A stretch of 64,000 nucleotides of DNA from Psychrobacter ciconiae (GTDB lineage: Bacteria; Pseudomonadota; Gammaproteobacteria; Pseudomonadales; Moraxellaceae). Below are positions 1 through 18,449 of the stretch, piece by piece. The notes under the pieces were generated by a model that saw only the letters and a program-made list of their open reading frames with translations, was not told the DNA's origin and made no database searches. The stretch is from NCBI RefSeq assembly GCF_904846055.1, contig NZ_CAJGYV010000001.1:1116001-1180000 (forward strand), read 5' to 3'. How positions within the stretch are numbered: position 1 is the first letter of the stretch; each line of letters starts with the position of its first letter. The translations under genes and the position numbers were made by a program.

Positions 1-693
1 GCGGCGGTTCGCTTTGCTTGCGAGGGCGCAAATGTCGTACTTGTGGGACACTTATCAAAAGTACTGTCGCAAACTGCTAAATCTCTGCCGCAGGACAACA
101 CTTGGATTCACGGTGATAACTATTTGACCATCACTTGCGATATCAAAGACCCAAACCAAATCACAGCGATGATTCAAGAAATCAAGCAGCGCTTTGGAAC
201 GATTGATATTTTAATCAATAAAGCCGGATTTGCTATAGAAGAGCCGGCAGAGTTGAGCCACCAACCGAATCTTACGGATAATGATTGGCACCACGCCATC
301 CAAACCGACCGCCGAAGCTTTGAGATGCTCTGCCATGAGCTGCTGCCTGAGCTTACTCGCAATCGCAGCACCATTATCAACGTATTATCAAGCTTTAATA
401 ACCAATCCGCGGTCTACCAAGATGCCAAAATCAGTATCCAAACGCTAACCCAAAAATTGGCATTGGATTTTGCCCGACATGGGGTTCGTGTCAATCTGGT
501 TTATTCAAATGCTTTAGTAATTCCCACCAAAGGCAAAACCGCCCTCGCCGCTATTTCACCGCTTGACTGCCCCGCCACCCCAAAAGCCATTGCTGCGGCT
601 ATTGCCTTTTTAGCCAGCGAAGACGCCGCTGCCATAACGGGCGTAAGCTTACCCGTTGACGGCGGTTTTGAGATTAGCGATGACAGTGATTGA
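1..693 (+). CDS. short-chain dehydrogenase/reductase, 5' end outside window
   Basis: The reading frame is open from base 1, ahead of the first internal ATG at 43, and its first codons (AAVRFACEGANVVLVG) continue a Rossmann fold, so the true start lies upstream. What remains shows SDR hallmarks. INKAG stands where the family has NNAG, the strand IINVLSS carries the catalytic Ser, YQDAK is the YxxxK pair, and a PVDGGF-like end closes the protein. The family makes NAD(P)H-linked oxidations or reductions of alcohols and ketones; the substrate cannot be told. It ends 12 bp before the stop of convergent parE with no terminator between them. The Asn-to-Lys change in NNAG is unusual and may affect activity. 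Confidence 0.8.
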   Translation, partial: AAVRFACEGANVVLVGHLSKVLSQTAKSLPQDNTWIHGDNYLTITCDIKDPNQITAMIQEIKQRFGTIDILINKAGFAIEEPAELSHQPNLTDNDWHHAIQTDRRSFEMLCHELLPELTRNRSTIINVLSSFNNQSAVYQDAKISIQTLTQKLALDFARHGVRVNLVYSNALVIPTKGKTALAAISPLDCPATPKAIAAAIAFLASEDAAAITGVSLPVDGGFEISDDSD

Positions 694-705
694 TCCATCG
701 AACCG

Positions 706-2592
706 CTAAACAATATCTGCCAAATTGCCTTTATGCTCAAGCCATGACTTTCGGTCACTGGCACGTTTTTTGGCAAGCAGCATGTCCATCATGCTGCTCG
801 TTGCTGCCATATCATCCATATCAAGCTGAACAAGACGGCGGGTATCGCGGTTCATGGTTGTTTCACGGAGTTGATCCGCACTCATTTCACCCAAACCTTT
901 AAATCGGGTGATTTGTGCTTTTTTATTTTTGGGAACTTTTGCGAGCACCTGATTAAGCTCATCCTCATCAAGCGCATAATGAACGCTTTGTCCCACATCG
1001 ACACGGTACAGCGGCGGCATGGCAACAAATAAATGCCCCGCATCTACCAATGCCGGAAAGTGCTTCACAAACAGCGCGCAAATCAAGGTCGCGATATGTA
1101 GCCCGTCCGAATCGGCATCCGCTAAGATACAAATTTTGTCATAGCGCAGCTCAGATAAGTCATCGGATGCCGGATCAACGCCGATGGCAATGGCGATATC
1201 ATGAATTTCTTGGCTGGATAATACCGTATCAGAGGACACCTCCCAAGTATTTAAAATCTTGCCCCGCAGCGGCAGAATGGCTTGAAAATGCCGATCGCGA
1301 GCTTGTTTGGCGCTGCCCCCTGCCGAATCCCCCTCCACCAAAAACAGCTCTGCCCCATCGCGCAAATCACCGCGGCAGTCGGCAAGCTTACCCGGAAGTG
1401 CAGGACCTTGAGTAATTTTTTTGCGAGCCACCTTTTTGGCAGATTTTAAGCGCCGACCAGCTTTATTAATTGCAAGCTCAGCAATTTGCGTCCCCAAATC
1501 CGCATGTTTATTCAGCCAAAGACTAAACCCATCTTTCGCCAACGTCTGCACCGCTCCTGCCGCCTCTCGGCTTGATAGGCGCTCTTTGGTTTGCCCTGAA
1601 AATTGCGGCTCAGAAAAGCTCAGCGATAAAATATAATTAACCCCATCCCAAACATCTTCAGCCGTCAATTTGACATTTCGCGGTAATAAATTATGAATGT
1701 CACAAAATTCACGCAGCGCTTCTAAAATCCCAGTTCGCAGACCGTTAACATGAGTGCCGCCTTGAGCCGTCGGAATCAGGTTCACATAACTTTCTTGAAT
1801 AGGCGTACCACCCTCAGGAAGCCAAGACAACACAAAGCGAAGTCCTGTCCGCGCCCCAGATTTTGCTTCAAAGTGATAATAAAACGGCGGCTCAGGCAAC
1901 GCATCTAACCCATCAAGCTGCTCGTTTAAATACTCAACCATACCATCAGCAAACTGCCAAACGACTTTTTCATCATGAATATCATCGATAAATTCAATCG
2001 TAAGCCCTGCTGCTAACACCGCTTTTGCTTTTAAATTATGCTTGAGCTGTTTAACATTAAACTTGTCAGAGTCAAAGAACTGACCATCTACCCAAAACCG
2101 AACCTTCGTTCCACGCTTGCGTTTATTTGAGCTGACGGATTGCTTTAAAATTGACGTTGGAACCCCTTGGGCAAAGTCCATGTCAAACTGACTGCCATCA
2201 CGCCAAACGGTCACCTCAACCCGCTTTGACAACGCGTTAACTACCGAAATCCCGACGCCATGAAGACCGCCTGAAACTTGATAGTTAGAGGTTGAAAACT
2301 TACCGCCCGCATGAAGACGCGTCAAAATAAGCTCAATGCCGGATTGGTTAAATTCAGGGTGAATATCCGTTGGCATACCGCGGCCGTCGTCTTCAACCGA
2401 AAGCGAGCCATCCTCATGAAGCTGAACTTTAATGGTTTTGGCAAACCCAGCAAGCGCTTCATCGACTGCATTATCAATGACCTCTTGCGCCAAATGGTTA
2501 GGGCGCGTGGTGTCCGTGTACATCCCGGGGCGACGACGAACCGGATCTAAACCTTCTAAAACCTCGAGCGACTGCGTATTATATTGACTCAA
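706..2592 (-). CDS. parE: DNA topoisomerase IV subunit B
   Basis: ParE is the ATPase subunit that works with ParC to decatenate daughter chromosomes. The 628-residue length matches the family (about 630). The GHKL ATPase site is visible: EVIDNAVDEA near residue 37, DDGRGMP near 68 and GGLHGVG near 108. The TOPRIM metal site follows, with EGDSAGG at 420-426 and DADSDG at 492-497. PLRGKILN (441-448) and the opening GLDPVRRRPGMYTDTTRPNHL type sequence favour ParE over GyrB. The start is TTG at 2592: an AAGGAAG Shine-Dalgarno lies 5 nt upstream, and the next Met (residue 24) would remove conserved sequence. It sits next to a yqiA-type gene, the same neighbour as in E. coli. Confidence 0.96.
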   Translation of the reverse strand: MSQYNTQSLEVLEGLDPVRRRPGMYTDTTRPNHLAQEVIDNAVDEALAGFAKTIKVQLHEDGSLSVEDDGRGMPTDIHPEFNQSGIELILTRLHAGGKFSTSNYQVSGGLHGVGISVVNALSKRVEVTVWRDGSQFDMDFAQGVPTSILKQSVSSNKRKRGTKVRFWVDGQFFDSDKFNVKQLKHNLKAKAVLAAGLTIEFIDDIHDEKVVWQFADGMVEYLNEQLDGLDALPEPPFYYHFEAKSGARTGLRFVLSWLPEGGTPIQESYVNLIPTAQGGTHVNGLRTGILEALREFCDIHNLLPRNVKLTAEDVWDGVNYILSLSFSEPQFSGQTKERLSSREAAGAVQTLAKDGFSLWLNKHADLGTQIAELAINKAGRRLKSAKKVARKKITQGPALPGKLADCRGDLRDGAELFLVEGDSAGGSAKQARDRHFQAILPLRGKILNTWEVSSDTVLSSQEIHDIAIAIGVDPASDDLSELRYDKICILADADSDGLHIATLICALFVKHFPALVDAGHLFVAMPPLYRVDVGQSVHYALDEDELNQVLAKVPKNKKAQITRFKGLGEMSADQLRETTMNRDTRRLVQLDMDDMAATSSMMDMLLAKKRASDRKSWLEHKGNLADIV

Positions 2593-2630
2593 AATGACTT
2601 CCTTGGAAATGCAAAAAATATCTTTCTATA

Positions 2631-2643
2631 GGTATATTATACC
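2631..2643 (-). promoter_or_regulatory. candidate parE -10 inside a short palindrome
   Basis: GGTATATTATACC is a perfect 13-nt palindrome about 40 bp before the parE start. On the minus strand it contains TATAAT. No good -35 is visible at 16-18 bp, so the call rests on the -10 and its position. Confidence 0.35.
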
Positions 2644-2702
2644 CAAATTGTTTGCCGCTATCGAAGATTGCCAAAAACTTACGTCAAATACTGTCGCTTA
2701 GA

Positions 2703-3329
2703 TTATCTGTTTTCGACAATTAAAGTTTGAATTTCGCTCATCACCAATAGCAACTGCTCTTCAAAATCAGTGAATTGATGATCGCCGCCTTCTTGTAAAA
2801 TTACCTTTGCTTGGTGGTTCAGATAAAAGTCGGTAGCAATTTTTGCATCTAATAACTCGTCACTTTTTTTGATAATCGCGGTAATGTTTTTAAGGTCACT
2901 TAGCATAGATAACCGATGACCATCAAACCAATCCAAATCAGCAAGACTAATTTGCCAACCACCATCGGTCGTATGAATGATGGTGGCACGATTTTCTCGA
3001 TCGTTAATATCGTAACTATCGCAAAATCTTTGTAAAGAAATATGTGGTCTGGTACTTGGATTTAATAATAAAGCAGGGCAGTTCGTTTTACTGCTCACAA
3101 GCGTTGCAAAATAACCCCCTAAAGAGCTTCCGATTAAGACGGTTTGCGCCTTTTTTTGGTGACTCGCTACTAAGCTTACTAAATAATCAAAAACAATATC
3201 AGGAGATTGATTTAGATCAGGACGAATGACCTGAGCACTAGGATAAAAATTTTTGCAGTAAGCTTCTAGCTGTAAGCCTTTGGTAGAGTTGGCGTCACTT
3301 CCTAGCCCGTGGATGTAGATAATATTCAT
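2703..3329 (-). CDS. yqiA: YqiA-type alpha/beta-hydrolase (esterase)
   Basis: This is a 208-residue protein of the YqiA/UPF0227 esterase family, small cytoplasmic hydrolases active on short acyl esters. It opens with IIYIHGLGS (oxyanion region), has the nucleophile elbow GSSLGG with Ser69, and ends with a GGDHQF motif carrying the likely catalytic His184; an Asp near 157 fits the third residue. Start is ATG with AAGAG upstream. It lies about 110 bp upstream of parE on the same strand, as yqiA does in E. coli, which supports the assignment. The physiological substrate is not known from sequence. Confidence 0.8.
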   Translation of the reverse strand: MNIIYIHGLGSDANSTKGLQLEAYCKNFYPSAQVIRPDLNQSPDIVFDYLVSLVASHQKKAQTVLIGSSLGGYFATLVSSKTNCPALLLNPSTRPHISLQRFCDSYDINDRENRATIIHTTDGGWQISLADLDWFDGHRLSMLSDLKNITAIIKKSDELLDAKIATDFYLNHQAKVILQEGGDHQFTDFEEQLLLVMSEIQTLIVENR

Positions 3330-3440
3330 ATCAATCTCTTAATATAAATACTTTAGTTTAGCCTAAAACACTTATCCTATTAACTACTAAAATAGCAAAG
3401 ACTTATTCTAATTTATTCATTTTTGACATAAACACAAGCA

Positions 3441-3476
3441 AAAAAAAGCCCCCAACGTAATGTTGGGGGCTTTTTA
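3441..3476 (-). terminator. rRNA operon 1 terminator
   Basis: A 9-bp GC-rich stem, GCCCCCAAC / GTTGGGGGC, with a 5-nt loop. A-runs on the left and T-runs on the right make it work in either direction. It follows 5S rRNA and is the left end of the duplicated unit. Confidence 0.9.
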
Positions 3477-3485
3477 AGAAAAGGG

Positions 3486-3600
3486 AGCTGACGATGACCT
3501 ACTCTCACATGAGCGAATCACACTACCATCGGCGCAGCGATGTTTCACTTCTGAGTTCGGGAAGGGATCAGGTGGTTCCATCGCGCTGTTGTCGTCAGCA
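3486..3600 (-). rRNA. rrf: 5S ribosomal RNA (copy 1)
   Basis: About 115 nt. Read on the minus strand it begins TGCTGACGACAACAGCG and ends GTCATCGTCAGC, so the two ends pair. It contains the conserved CCGAACTCAGAAGTGAAAC loop sequence. It lies directly downstream of 23S and upstream of a strong terminator. Ends are approximate by a few nucleotides. Confidence 0.93.
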
Positions 3601-3629
3601 AAGGGGGTATAGATAGGAGTCTGTTGTTT

Positions 3630-6620
<2,991 letters not shown>

Positions 6621-6850
6621 GTTCTCTTTACTTTGATAATCACCCCTTGGGATAACAACTGATGTCATTAAAAGGTGATTATCAGGTTAGTGATGATACG
6701 TGAAATATCATTACTAACCCAGACTCATATCTATGTTGTTAAATAGTCAATCATGCTCTCGTCGAGTCACAATCTTCTGTATAAAACAGAAAGAAGAAAT
6801 CGATTCCAATCTCTTGTTTCTGTTTATACCGCTTCATATCGTCTCTAGTA

Positions 6851-6926
6851 TGGTGGAGCCAAGGAGAGTCGAACTCCTGACCTCCTGCGTGCAAGGCAGG
6901 CGCTCTACCAACTGAGCTATGGCCCC
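6851..6926 (-). tRNA. alaT: tRNA-Ala (TGC), copy 1
   Basis: A 76-nt cloverleaf with encoded CCA. The acceptor GGGGCCA pairs with TGGCTCC, the anticodon loop is CTTGCAC (anticodon TGC), and the T-loop is TTCGACT. It lies in the 16S-23S spacer beside tRNA-Ile, the usual pair. Confidence 0.97.
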
Positions 6927-6933
6927 AGATGTT

Positions 6934-7010
6934 TGGTGGGTCTGATAAGACTTGAACTTATGACCCCCGCGTTATCAACACGGTGCTCTAACCAACTGAG
7001 CTACAGACCC
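6934..7010 (-). tRNA. ileT: tRNA-Ile (GAT), copy 1
   Basis: A 77-nt cloverleaf with CCA encoded. The anticodon arm reads GTTGATAAC (anticodon GAT). It is transcribed before tRNA-Ala in the 16S-23S spacer. Confidence 0.97.
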
Positions 7011-7031
7011 TGAGAAGCGTTAACGCTTAAA

Positions 7032-8794
<1,763 letters not shown>

Positions 8795-8977
8795 GTTCGC
8801 TGTTAAATAATGTAGCAATCTGTCGTCCAGTATCGCTCAAGCTATCTATCATATCACGTCGTGATGCTCTGTCAAGCTCTTATTTTAATTTGTTTCTCAA
8901 GGGTAATATCGTAACTGCCAATTCTAAGCTTATTTAAGCTGTCCGTTTTGGCGCTACCGTTGCCTTGTGAGGTGCGT

Positions 8978-9005
8978 ATTATAGACGCTTAATTTCCTAA
9001 GTCAA
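8978..9005 (-). promoter_or_regulatory. rRNA operon 1 proximal promoter
   Basis: Minus strand: -35 TTGACT, 16-bp spacer, -10 TATAAT, followed by ACGCACCTCACAAGG. The same -10 and downstream block recurs at two other rRNA promoters in the window. It lies about 365 bp before 16S. Confidence 0.82.
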
Positions 9006-9114
9006 GAAGTTTTTTAATTGTTTTTAAAGTTGTCTCAAGTCGCAATTGGCAAGTTGATCTGACTTTAAAAGTAATCGCTGCTATCGCCGCTAACTTCCGT
9101 CCTTGTGGGGGCGT

Positions 9115-9142
9115 ATTATAGAGAAATTTGAGAGGCGGTCAA
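9115..9142 (-). promoter_or_regulatory. rRNA operon 1 distal promoter
   Basis: Minus strand: -35 TTGACC, 16-bp spacer, -10 TATAAT, then ACGCCCCCACAAGG. It lies 137 bp upstream of the proximal promoter. Two tandem promoters is the usual arrangement for strongly expressed rRNA operons. Confidence 0.8.
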
Positions 9143-9872
9143 GTTGTTTTTGCAAATAATTTTGATTAAATTTTAAGAGTCTGATTTTATTAGGCTTTTC
9201 TGCCAAAGCAATTCCTTAAAATTTGAGATTGTATGCAACAATCACATTGTTAAACAAGATACTAATCTAAACTGTCCAATTTAGGCTTTCTAAAAATTTA
9301 TGGAAATTCGCCCTTAATTTAGAAAGCTAAAGTCAGAGCTCTTAAAATCTTAAAATTATTTCAACTATCGCTCTCTAAGCTCTAGTAAAACTGTATTCAT
9401 TGATGATGTCTGAAAACAGCACCAAAATATTATGAAAGCTCATAATTGCCATATTTGGGAAAACGACAGAGATGTTATAGAAGCTATACCCTAGCAACTT
9501 CTAAGCGTCCCCTCTCATGATATACCGATCGAACTATATTCATAATCGGCTGGCATCCGTATTCGCATTTAAGCAACGTAAAAAAAGCTGATCTTTGGGT
9601 TATCGTAAAACTATAAAGTGGAACCATCACTGAGCTTCATATCGCCGACGATCTACATAGAAATTCATTTTAAGTTTGTTGAAGATGAGTTCACGACAGC
9701 TAAACAGTAAACGACCTTATCAAGCTGCTAAAGGATGTGGTACTTATCTGAAAATACGCTTGCAGGACAAAACCATTTCTATAATACTCCTACCGGATAC
9801 GAAAGCCTACTCATTCCAGACTAAGAACAACTGAGTAACCCCTTAATTTTCAATTTCAAGCCAAACCCAAAT
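9143..9872. other. unique spacer between the rRNA operons, no gene recognised
   Basis: About 730 bp between the distal promoter of operon 1 and the terminator of operon 2. No open frame of useful length is present. One plus frame from about 9423 gives short gene-like runs (for example IYIEIHFKFVEDEFTTAKQ at about 9650-9706, then WYLSENTLAG) broken by stops. This could be a decayed gene, but I recognise no family. No terminal repeats or integrase traces are seen. Confidence 0.4.
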
Positions 9873-9908
9873 AAAAAAAGCCCCCAACGTAATGTTGGGG
9901 GCTTTTTA
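9873..9908 (-). terminator. rRNA operon 2 terminator
   Basis: The same 9-bp stem GCCCCCAAC / GTTGGGGGC and T-run as at 3441. It begins the second copy of the repeat, right after the unique sequence CCAAACCCAAAT. Confidence 0.9.
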
Positions 9909-9917
9909 AGAAAAGGG

Positions 9918-10032
9918 AGCTGACGATGACCTACTCTCACATGAGCGAATCACACTACCATCGGCGCAGCGATGTTTCACTTCTGAGTTCGGGAAGGGAT
10001 CAGGTGGTTCCATCGCGCTGTTGTCGTCAGCA
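9918..10032 (-). rRNA. rrf: 5S ribosomal RNA (copy 2)
   Basis: Identical to the copy at 3486-3600, at an offset of 6,432 bp. Confidence 0.93.
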
Positions 10033-10136
10033 AAGGGGGTATAGATAGGAGTCTGTTGTTTTTGAATCAAGCTATTGGTGATATCGAATCATGACCGGCT
10101 ATCTTTTGATAGCAACAAACCACTTGGGTGTTGTAT

Positions 10137-12991
<2,855 letters not shown>

Positions 12992-13283
12992 ATACAACCC
13001 CAAAGGGTCTATGGGTAATGATAACGATATCACCTATGTTTACGCTTGATTCAGTTCTCTTTACTTTGATAATCACCCCTTGGGATAACAACTGATGTCA
13101 TTAAAAGGTGATTATCAGGTTAGTGATGATACGTGAAATATCATTACTAACCCAGACTCATATCTATGTTGTTAAATAGTCAATCATGCTCTCGTCGAGT
13201 CACAATCTTCTGTATAAAACAGAAAGAAGAAATCGATTCCAATCTCTTGTTTCTGTTTATACCGCTTCATATCGTCTCTAGTA

Positions 13284-13359
13284 TGGTGGAGCCAAGGAGA
13301 GTCGAACTCCTGACCTCCTGCGTGCAAGGCAGGCGCTCTACCAACTGAGCTATGGCCCC
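13284..13359 (-). tRNA. alaT: tRNA-Ala (TGC), copy 2
   Basis: Same 76-nt sequence as 6851-6926, anticodon TGC, CCA encoded. Confidence 0.97.
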
Positions 13360-13366
13360 AGATGTT

Positions 13367-13443
13367 TGGTGGGTCTGATAAGACTTGAACTTATGACCCC
13401 CGCGTTATCAACACGGTGCTCTAACCAACTGAGCTACAGACCC
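13367..13443 (-). tRNA. ileT: tRNA-Ile (GAT), copy 2
   Basis: Same 77-nt sequence as 6934-7010, anticodon GAT. Confidence 0.97.
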
Positions 13444-13509
13444 TGAGAAGCGTTAACGCTTAAACCAAAGAACAACTTGTTGTGGATTCTTACTAACCGA
13501 ATACTTCAT

Positions 13510-15046
<1,537 letters not shown>

Positions 15047-15414
15047 AATCTTTCTTGAAGCCTTTACTATGTAAACATAGAAGACGACTTCGAATCTTTG
15101 GCTCATTTAATTACTAGCAAATTTACTTTCGCATTCGTATATGAATTAACTTGAGTTATTTGCTGAAACTAAATGATAATGTTATTAGCATTCTGTCTTA
15201 GCAAAAATCCACACAAGTTGTTCTTTAGTTCGCTGTTAAATAATGTAGCAATCTGTCGTCCAGTATCGCTCAAGCTATCTATCATATCACGTCGTGATGC
15301 TCTGTCAAGCTCTTATTTTAATTTGTTTCTCAAGGTGATCTGGTTATTGCCGTTTGATCTACTTAGTTAATTTAAGCTTCAAACTTGATGCCAGTACTGC
15401 CTTGTGAGGTGCGT

Positions 15415-15442
15415 ATTATAGAGGGTTTATTTTTGGTGTCAA
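15415..15442 (-). promoter_or_regulatory. rRNA operon 2 promoter
   Basis: Minus strand: -35 TTGACA (consensus), 16-bp spacer, -10 TATAAT, followed by ACGCACCTCACAAGG as in operon 1. I see only this one; no second promoter like 9115-9142 appears further upstream before thrS. Confidence 0.82.
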
Positions 15443-15688
15443 CACCTTTTTTAAATTAATTGCGTTATTTTTGCAAAAATTTGGATTCAGGTATATTTGA
15501 CCTTATTAAAGAGTAGATTGATTGGGCGCTTGACGCTATTGTTTTGTAGTGTTCATTATCCAGTTTTGCTATAGTAGCTTTTTTTAGGATGCTGTTGTTT
15601 TAGCAATATAAAGTTTTAGCAGTCTTACGGTCAAATGGTTGATGGTTGCAATCATCACTGCTAGCGGACGCAATTAAGGTGAAAGATT
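15443..15688 (+). promoter_or_regulatory. thrS upstream region with tentative promoters
   Basis: This stretch lies between the divergent rRNA promoter and thrS. TTGACG (15530-15535) and CATTAT (15554-15559), 18 bp apart, make one candidate. An extended -10, TGCTATAGT ending at 15575, makes another but lacks a -35. I see no clear thrS operator hairpin, although E. coli thrS is autoregulated through its leader. Confidence 0.3.
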
Positions 15689-17623
15689 ATGGTAGCGATT
15701 ACTCTACCCGATGGTACGGTGAAAAATTTTGACGGTCAAACCACGGTCATGGAAGTGGCTGAAAGTATTGGTCCTGGTCTTGCTAAGGCGACGATTGCTG
15801 GTCGGGTTGATGGTCATTTAGTCGATGCGTGCGATCCGATTGTGGCGGATGCGCGGGTTGAGATTGTGACGGCAAAAGATGATGATGGCATGGATATCAT
15901 TCGCCATTCGTGTGCGCATTTACTGGGACATGCAGTCAAGCAGCTGTATCCTGAAGTTAAGATGGTCATCGGTCCTGTGATTGATGAGGGCTTTTATTAT
16001 GATATTTATAGTGAGACGCCTTTTACGCCTGAACATATGGAAAAGATTGAGGCGCGGATGGTCGAGCTTATCAATCAAAATTATGATGTGATTAAAAAAA
16101 TGACGCCGCGCGCTGAGGCGATCAAAATCTTTGAGGAGCGTGGCGAAGATTATAAGCTGCAGCTTATCAATGATATGCCGGGTGAGGATGCGTTTGGCAT
16201 TTATTATCATCAAGAATATATTGATATGTGCCGAGGACCACACGTTCCAAACACGCGCTTTTTAAAGGTGTTCAAATTAACCAAAATGAGCGGTGCGTAT
16301 TGGCGCGGCGATGCTAAAAATGAGCAGCTTCAACGGATTTATGGCACGGCTTGGGCGGATAAAAAGCAGTTAAAAGCTTATATTACCCGAATTGAGGAAG
16401 CAGAAAAACGCGACCACCGTAGAATTGGTAAAGCGCTTAATTTGTTTCATATGCAAGAGCAGGCACCGGGGATGGTGTTTTGGCATCCAAACGGCTGGAC
16501 AATTTATCAGGTGCTTGAGCAATACATGCGCAAAGTTCAGATTGATAACGGCTATCAGGAAATCAAAACGCCACAAATCGTGGACAGAACGCTTTGGGAA
16601 AAATCAGGTCATTGGGGCAATTACGCGACCAATATGTTCACCACCGCAAGCGAAAGCCGTGATTATGCGGTAAAGCCGATGAACTGCCCATGTCACGTTC
16701 AGGTATTTAACCAAGGTCTAAAATCTTATCGTGATTTGCCGCTACGAATGGCAGAGTTTGGTTCATGTCACCGCAATGAGCCGTCAGGGTCGCTTCATGG
16801 TTTGATGCGTGTTCGCGGCTTTACGCAAGATGACGCGCATATTTTTTGTACGCAAGCACAAATTCAAGAAGAAGTTGCCAATTTTATTAAGTTAACTTTG
16901 GCGGTTTATGATGATTTTGGCTTTAAAGACATCGAAATGAAGCTGTCAACGCGACCTGAAAAGCGTGTTGGTAGTGAGGAGTCTTGGGACTTTGCTGAAA
17001 AAGCGCTTGCCGATGCGCTTGATAGCTCAGGGCTTGATTGGGAATATTTGCCCGGTGAAGGCGCGTTTTATGGTCCAAAAATTGAATTTAGCTTAAAAGA
17101 TTGCTTGGGTCGCGTTTGGCAATGCGGAACGATTCAGGTTGACCCGAATATGCCTGAGCGCTTAGATGCTGAATTTGTCAATGAAAACGGTGATCGCGAA
17201 ACACCTATTATGCTGCACCGCGCCATTTTAGGCTCGTTTGAGCGCTTTTTGGGAATGCTCATTGAGCATTATGCCGGTTGGATGCCGGTTTGGCTTGCGC
17301 CAACTCAAGTTGCGGTGATGAACATTACTGACAAACAAAGTGCTGCGTGTCTTGATGCTGTTGAAACCTTAAAAAACGCAGGACTTCGCGCTATTAGCGA
17401 CTTGCGTAACGAAAAGATTGGCTTTAAGATACGAGAGAAAACATTAGATCGCGTTCCTTATATGCTAGTATTGGGGGACAAAGAGGTCGAATCTGGCAGC
17501 GTCAATGTACGAACGCGTGAAGGCAAAAATCTTGGTGTCATGAGCATTGATGATTTTATTGCCCTAGCGAACGCTGACATTGCCCAAAAAGGTCGACTAA
17601 ATCAAAAAACAGATGAGGAGTAA
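15689..17623 (+). CDS. thrS: threonine--tRNA ligase
   Basis: Charges tRNA-Thr with threonine in the cytoplasm. The 644 residues match the family. An N-terminal TGS domain (about 1-62) is followed by the editing domain with [10 protein letters not shown] at 73-82 and CRGPHVP at 181-187. The class II catalytic core starts near 245. Zinc ligands are readable as Cys333 in MNCPCH and His384 in DDAHIF; most homologues have NCPGH, so CPCH is a small oddity. Motif 2 is [12 protein letters not shown]. The anticodon-binding domain fills the last ~110 residues. ATG start with AAGGTGA upstream. infC follows after 5 bp, so the two are co-transcribed. Confidence 0.97.
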   Translation: MVAITLPDGTVKNFDGQTTVMEVAESIGPGLAKATIAGRVDGHLVDACDPIVADARVEIVTAKDDDGMDIIRHSCAHLLGHAVKQLYPEVKMVIGPVIDEGFYYDIYSETPFTPEHMEKIEARMVELINQNYDVIKKMTPRAEAIKIFEERGEDYKLQLINDMPGEDAFGIYYHQEYIDMCRGPHVPNTRFLKVFKLTKMSGAYWRGDAKNEQLQRIYGTAWADKKQLKAYITRIEEAEKRDHRRIGKALNLFHMQEQAPGMVFWHPNGWTIYQVLEQYMRKVQIDNGYQEIKTPQIVDRTLWEKSGHWGNYATNMFTTASESRDYAVKPMNCPCHVQVFNQGLKSYRDLPLRMAEFGSCHRNEPSGSLHGLMRVRGFTQDDAHIFCTQAQIQEEVANFIKLTLAVYDDFGFKDIEMKLSTRPEKRVGSEESWDFAEKALADALDSSGLDWEYLPGEGAFYGPKIEFSLKDCLGRVWQCGTIQVDPNMPERLDAEFVNENGDRETPIMLHRAILGSFERFLGMLIEHYAGWMPVWLAPTQVAVMNITDKQSAACLDAVETLKNAGLRAISDLRNEKIGFKIREKTLDRVPYMLVLGDKEVESGSVNVRTREGKNLGVMSIDDFIALANADIAQKGRLNQKTDEE

Positions 17624-17628
17624 GACCC

Positions 17629-18150
17629 ATTAAACAGTCAAACCGTTTGAACATCAACGAAGATATCAGTGCCAAAGAAGTCCGCTTGGTCAAAGAAGAC
17701 GGCGAACAATTGGGCGTGGTCGATATTGCCACCGCAATGAAAGCGGCGCGTGATGAAAATTTGGACTTGGTCGAATTGGTTCCTGACGCAAAGCCGCCTG
17801 TTTGTAAAATCATGGATTACAAACGCTATCTTTATGACCAAAAACAAAAGGCGAAAGAGGCGAAGAAAAACCAAAAACAGACGCAGCTTAAAGAGATGAA
17901 ACTGCGTCCTGGAACTGAAGAGGCGGATTATCAGGTTAAACTTAAAAAGATTGTCAGCTTTTTAGAAGACCAAGATAAAGTCAAAATCAGTATCCGCTTT
18001 CGTGGTCGTGAAATGGCGCACCAAGAGATTGGTCGCAAACAGCTTGAGCGTATCATCGAAGATACGGCGGACATCTCAAACGTTGAGCAGCCACCAAAAA
18101 TGGAAGGTCGACAAATGGGAATGCTGCTTGGGCCTACTAAGAAAAAGTAA
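17629..18150 (+). CDS. infC: translation initiation factor IF-3, AUU start
   Basis: IF-3 binds the 30S subunit, keeps it free of 50S and checks start-codon pairing. The protein has the N domain (RLNINEDI...), the lysine-rich linker and the C domain with [16 protein letters not shown] and [10 protein letters not shown]. The start is placed at ATT (17629), giving 173 residues. GAGGAG lies at the end of thrS at a suitable distance, no in-frame ATG occurs before conserved sequence, and AUU is the known autoregulatory start of infC (IF-3 rejects it when abundant). The first TTG frame start (17647) would cut the family's N-terminus. Unlike the common thrS-infC-rpmI-rplT order, a terminator follows and no L35/L20 gene is present here. 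Confidence 0.93.
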   Translation: MKQSNRLNINEDISAKEVRLVKEDGEQLGVVDIATAMKAARDENLDLVELVPDAKPPVCKIMDYKRYLYDQKQKAKEAKKNQKQTQLKEMKLRPGTEEADYQVKLKKIVSFLEDQDKVKISIRFRGREMAHQEIGRKQLERIIEDTADISNVEQPPKMEGRQMGMLLGPTKKK

Positions 18151-18197
18151 GCGCCATTTTGACTTAAAAGCGTAACGGCTTTTATTGGATTGCTTGC

Positions 18198-18234
18198 AAG
18201 CCACCAGTTGCTGATTGTAATTGGTGGCTTTTTT
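18198..18234 (+). terminator. thrS-infC terminator
   Basis: AAGCCACCA and TGGTGGCTT pair across a 15-nt loop and run into TTTTTT, 50 bp after the infC stop. Confidence 0.8.
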
Positions 18235-18449
18235 GCGTGGTTTAGCGACAATCGTTGACAGTGGTTACCGAAATCCCGAGTCAAGTTACAATTTAGCGCT
18301 TAAAGATGTGGCATTGCTCGGCTACTCTTATTTCATTATGATCAAAAGCTTTCAGCCTGCTCTTGAATATCAAGAAGGCAACCTCAATAATTAAGCCAAT
18401 CTATTGATAATAACTTATAAAGAAAAGCAATTAATTAAAGGACTCTCTC

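Noticed and set aside
690..902. Plus-strand frames across parE (690-902, 1050-1415, 1421-1636, 2311-2550)
   Set aside because: They lie opposite a well-conserved ParE and have no family likeness.
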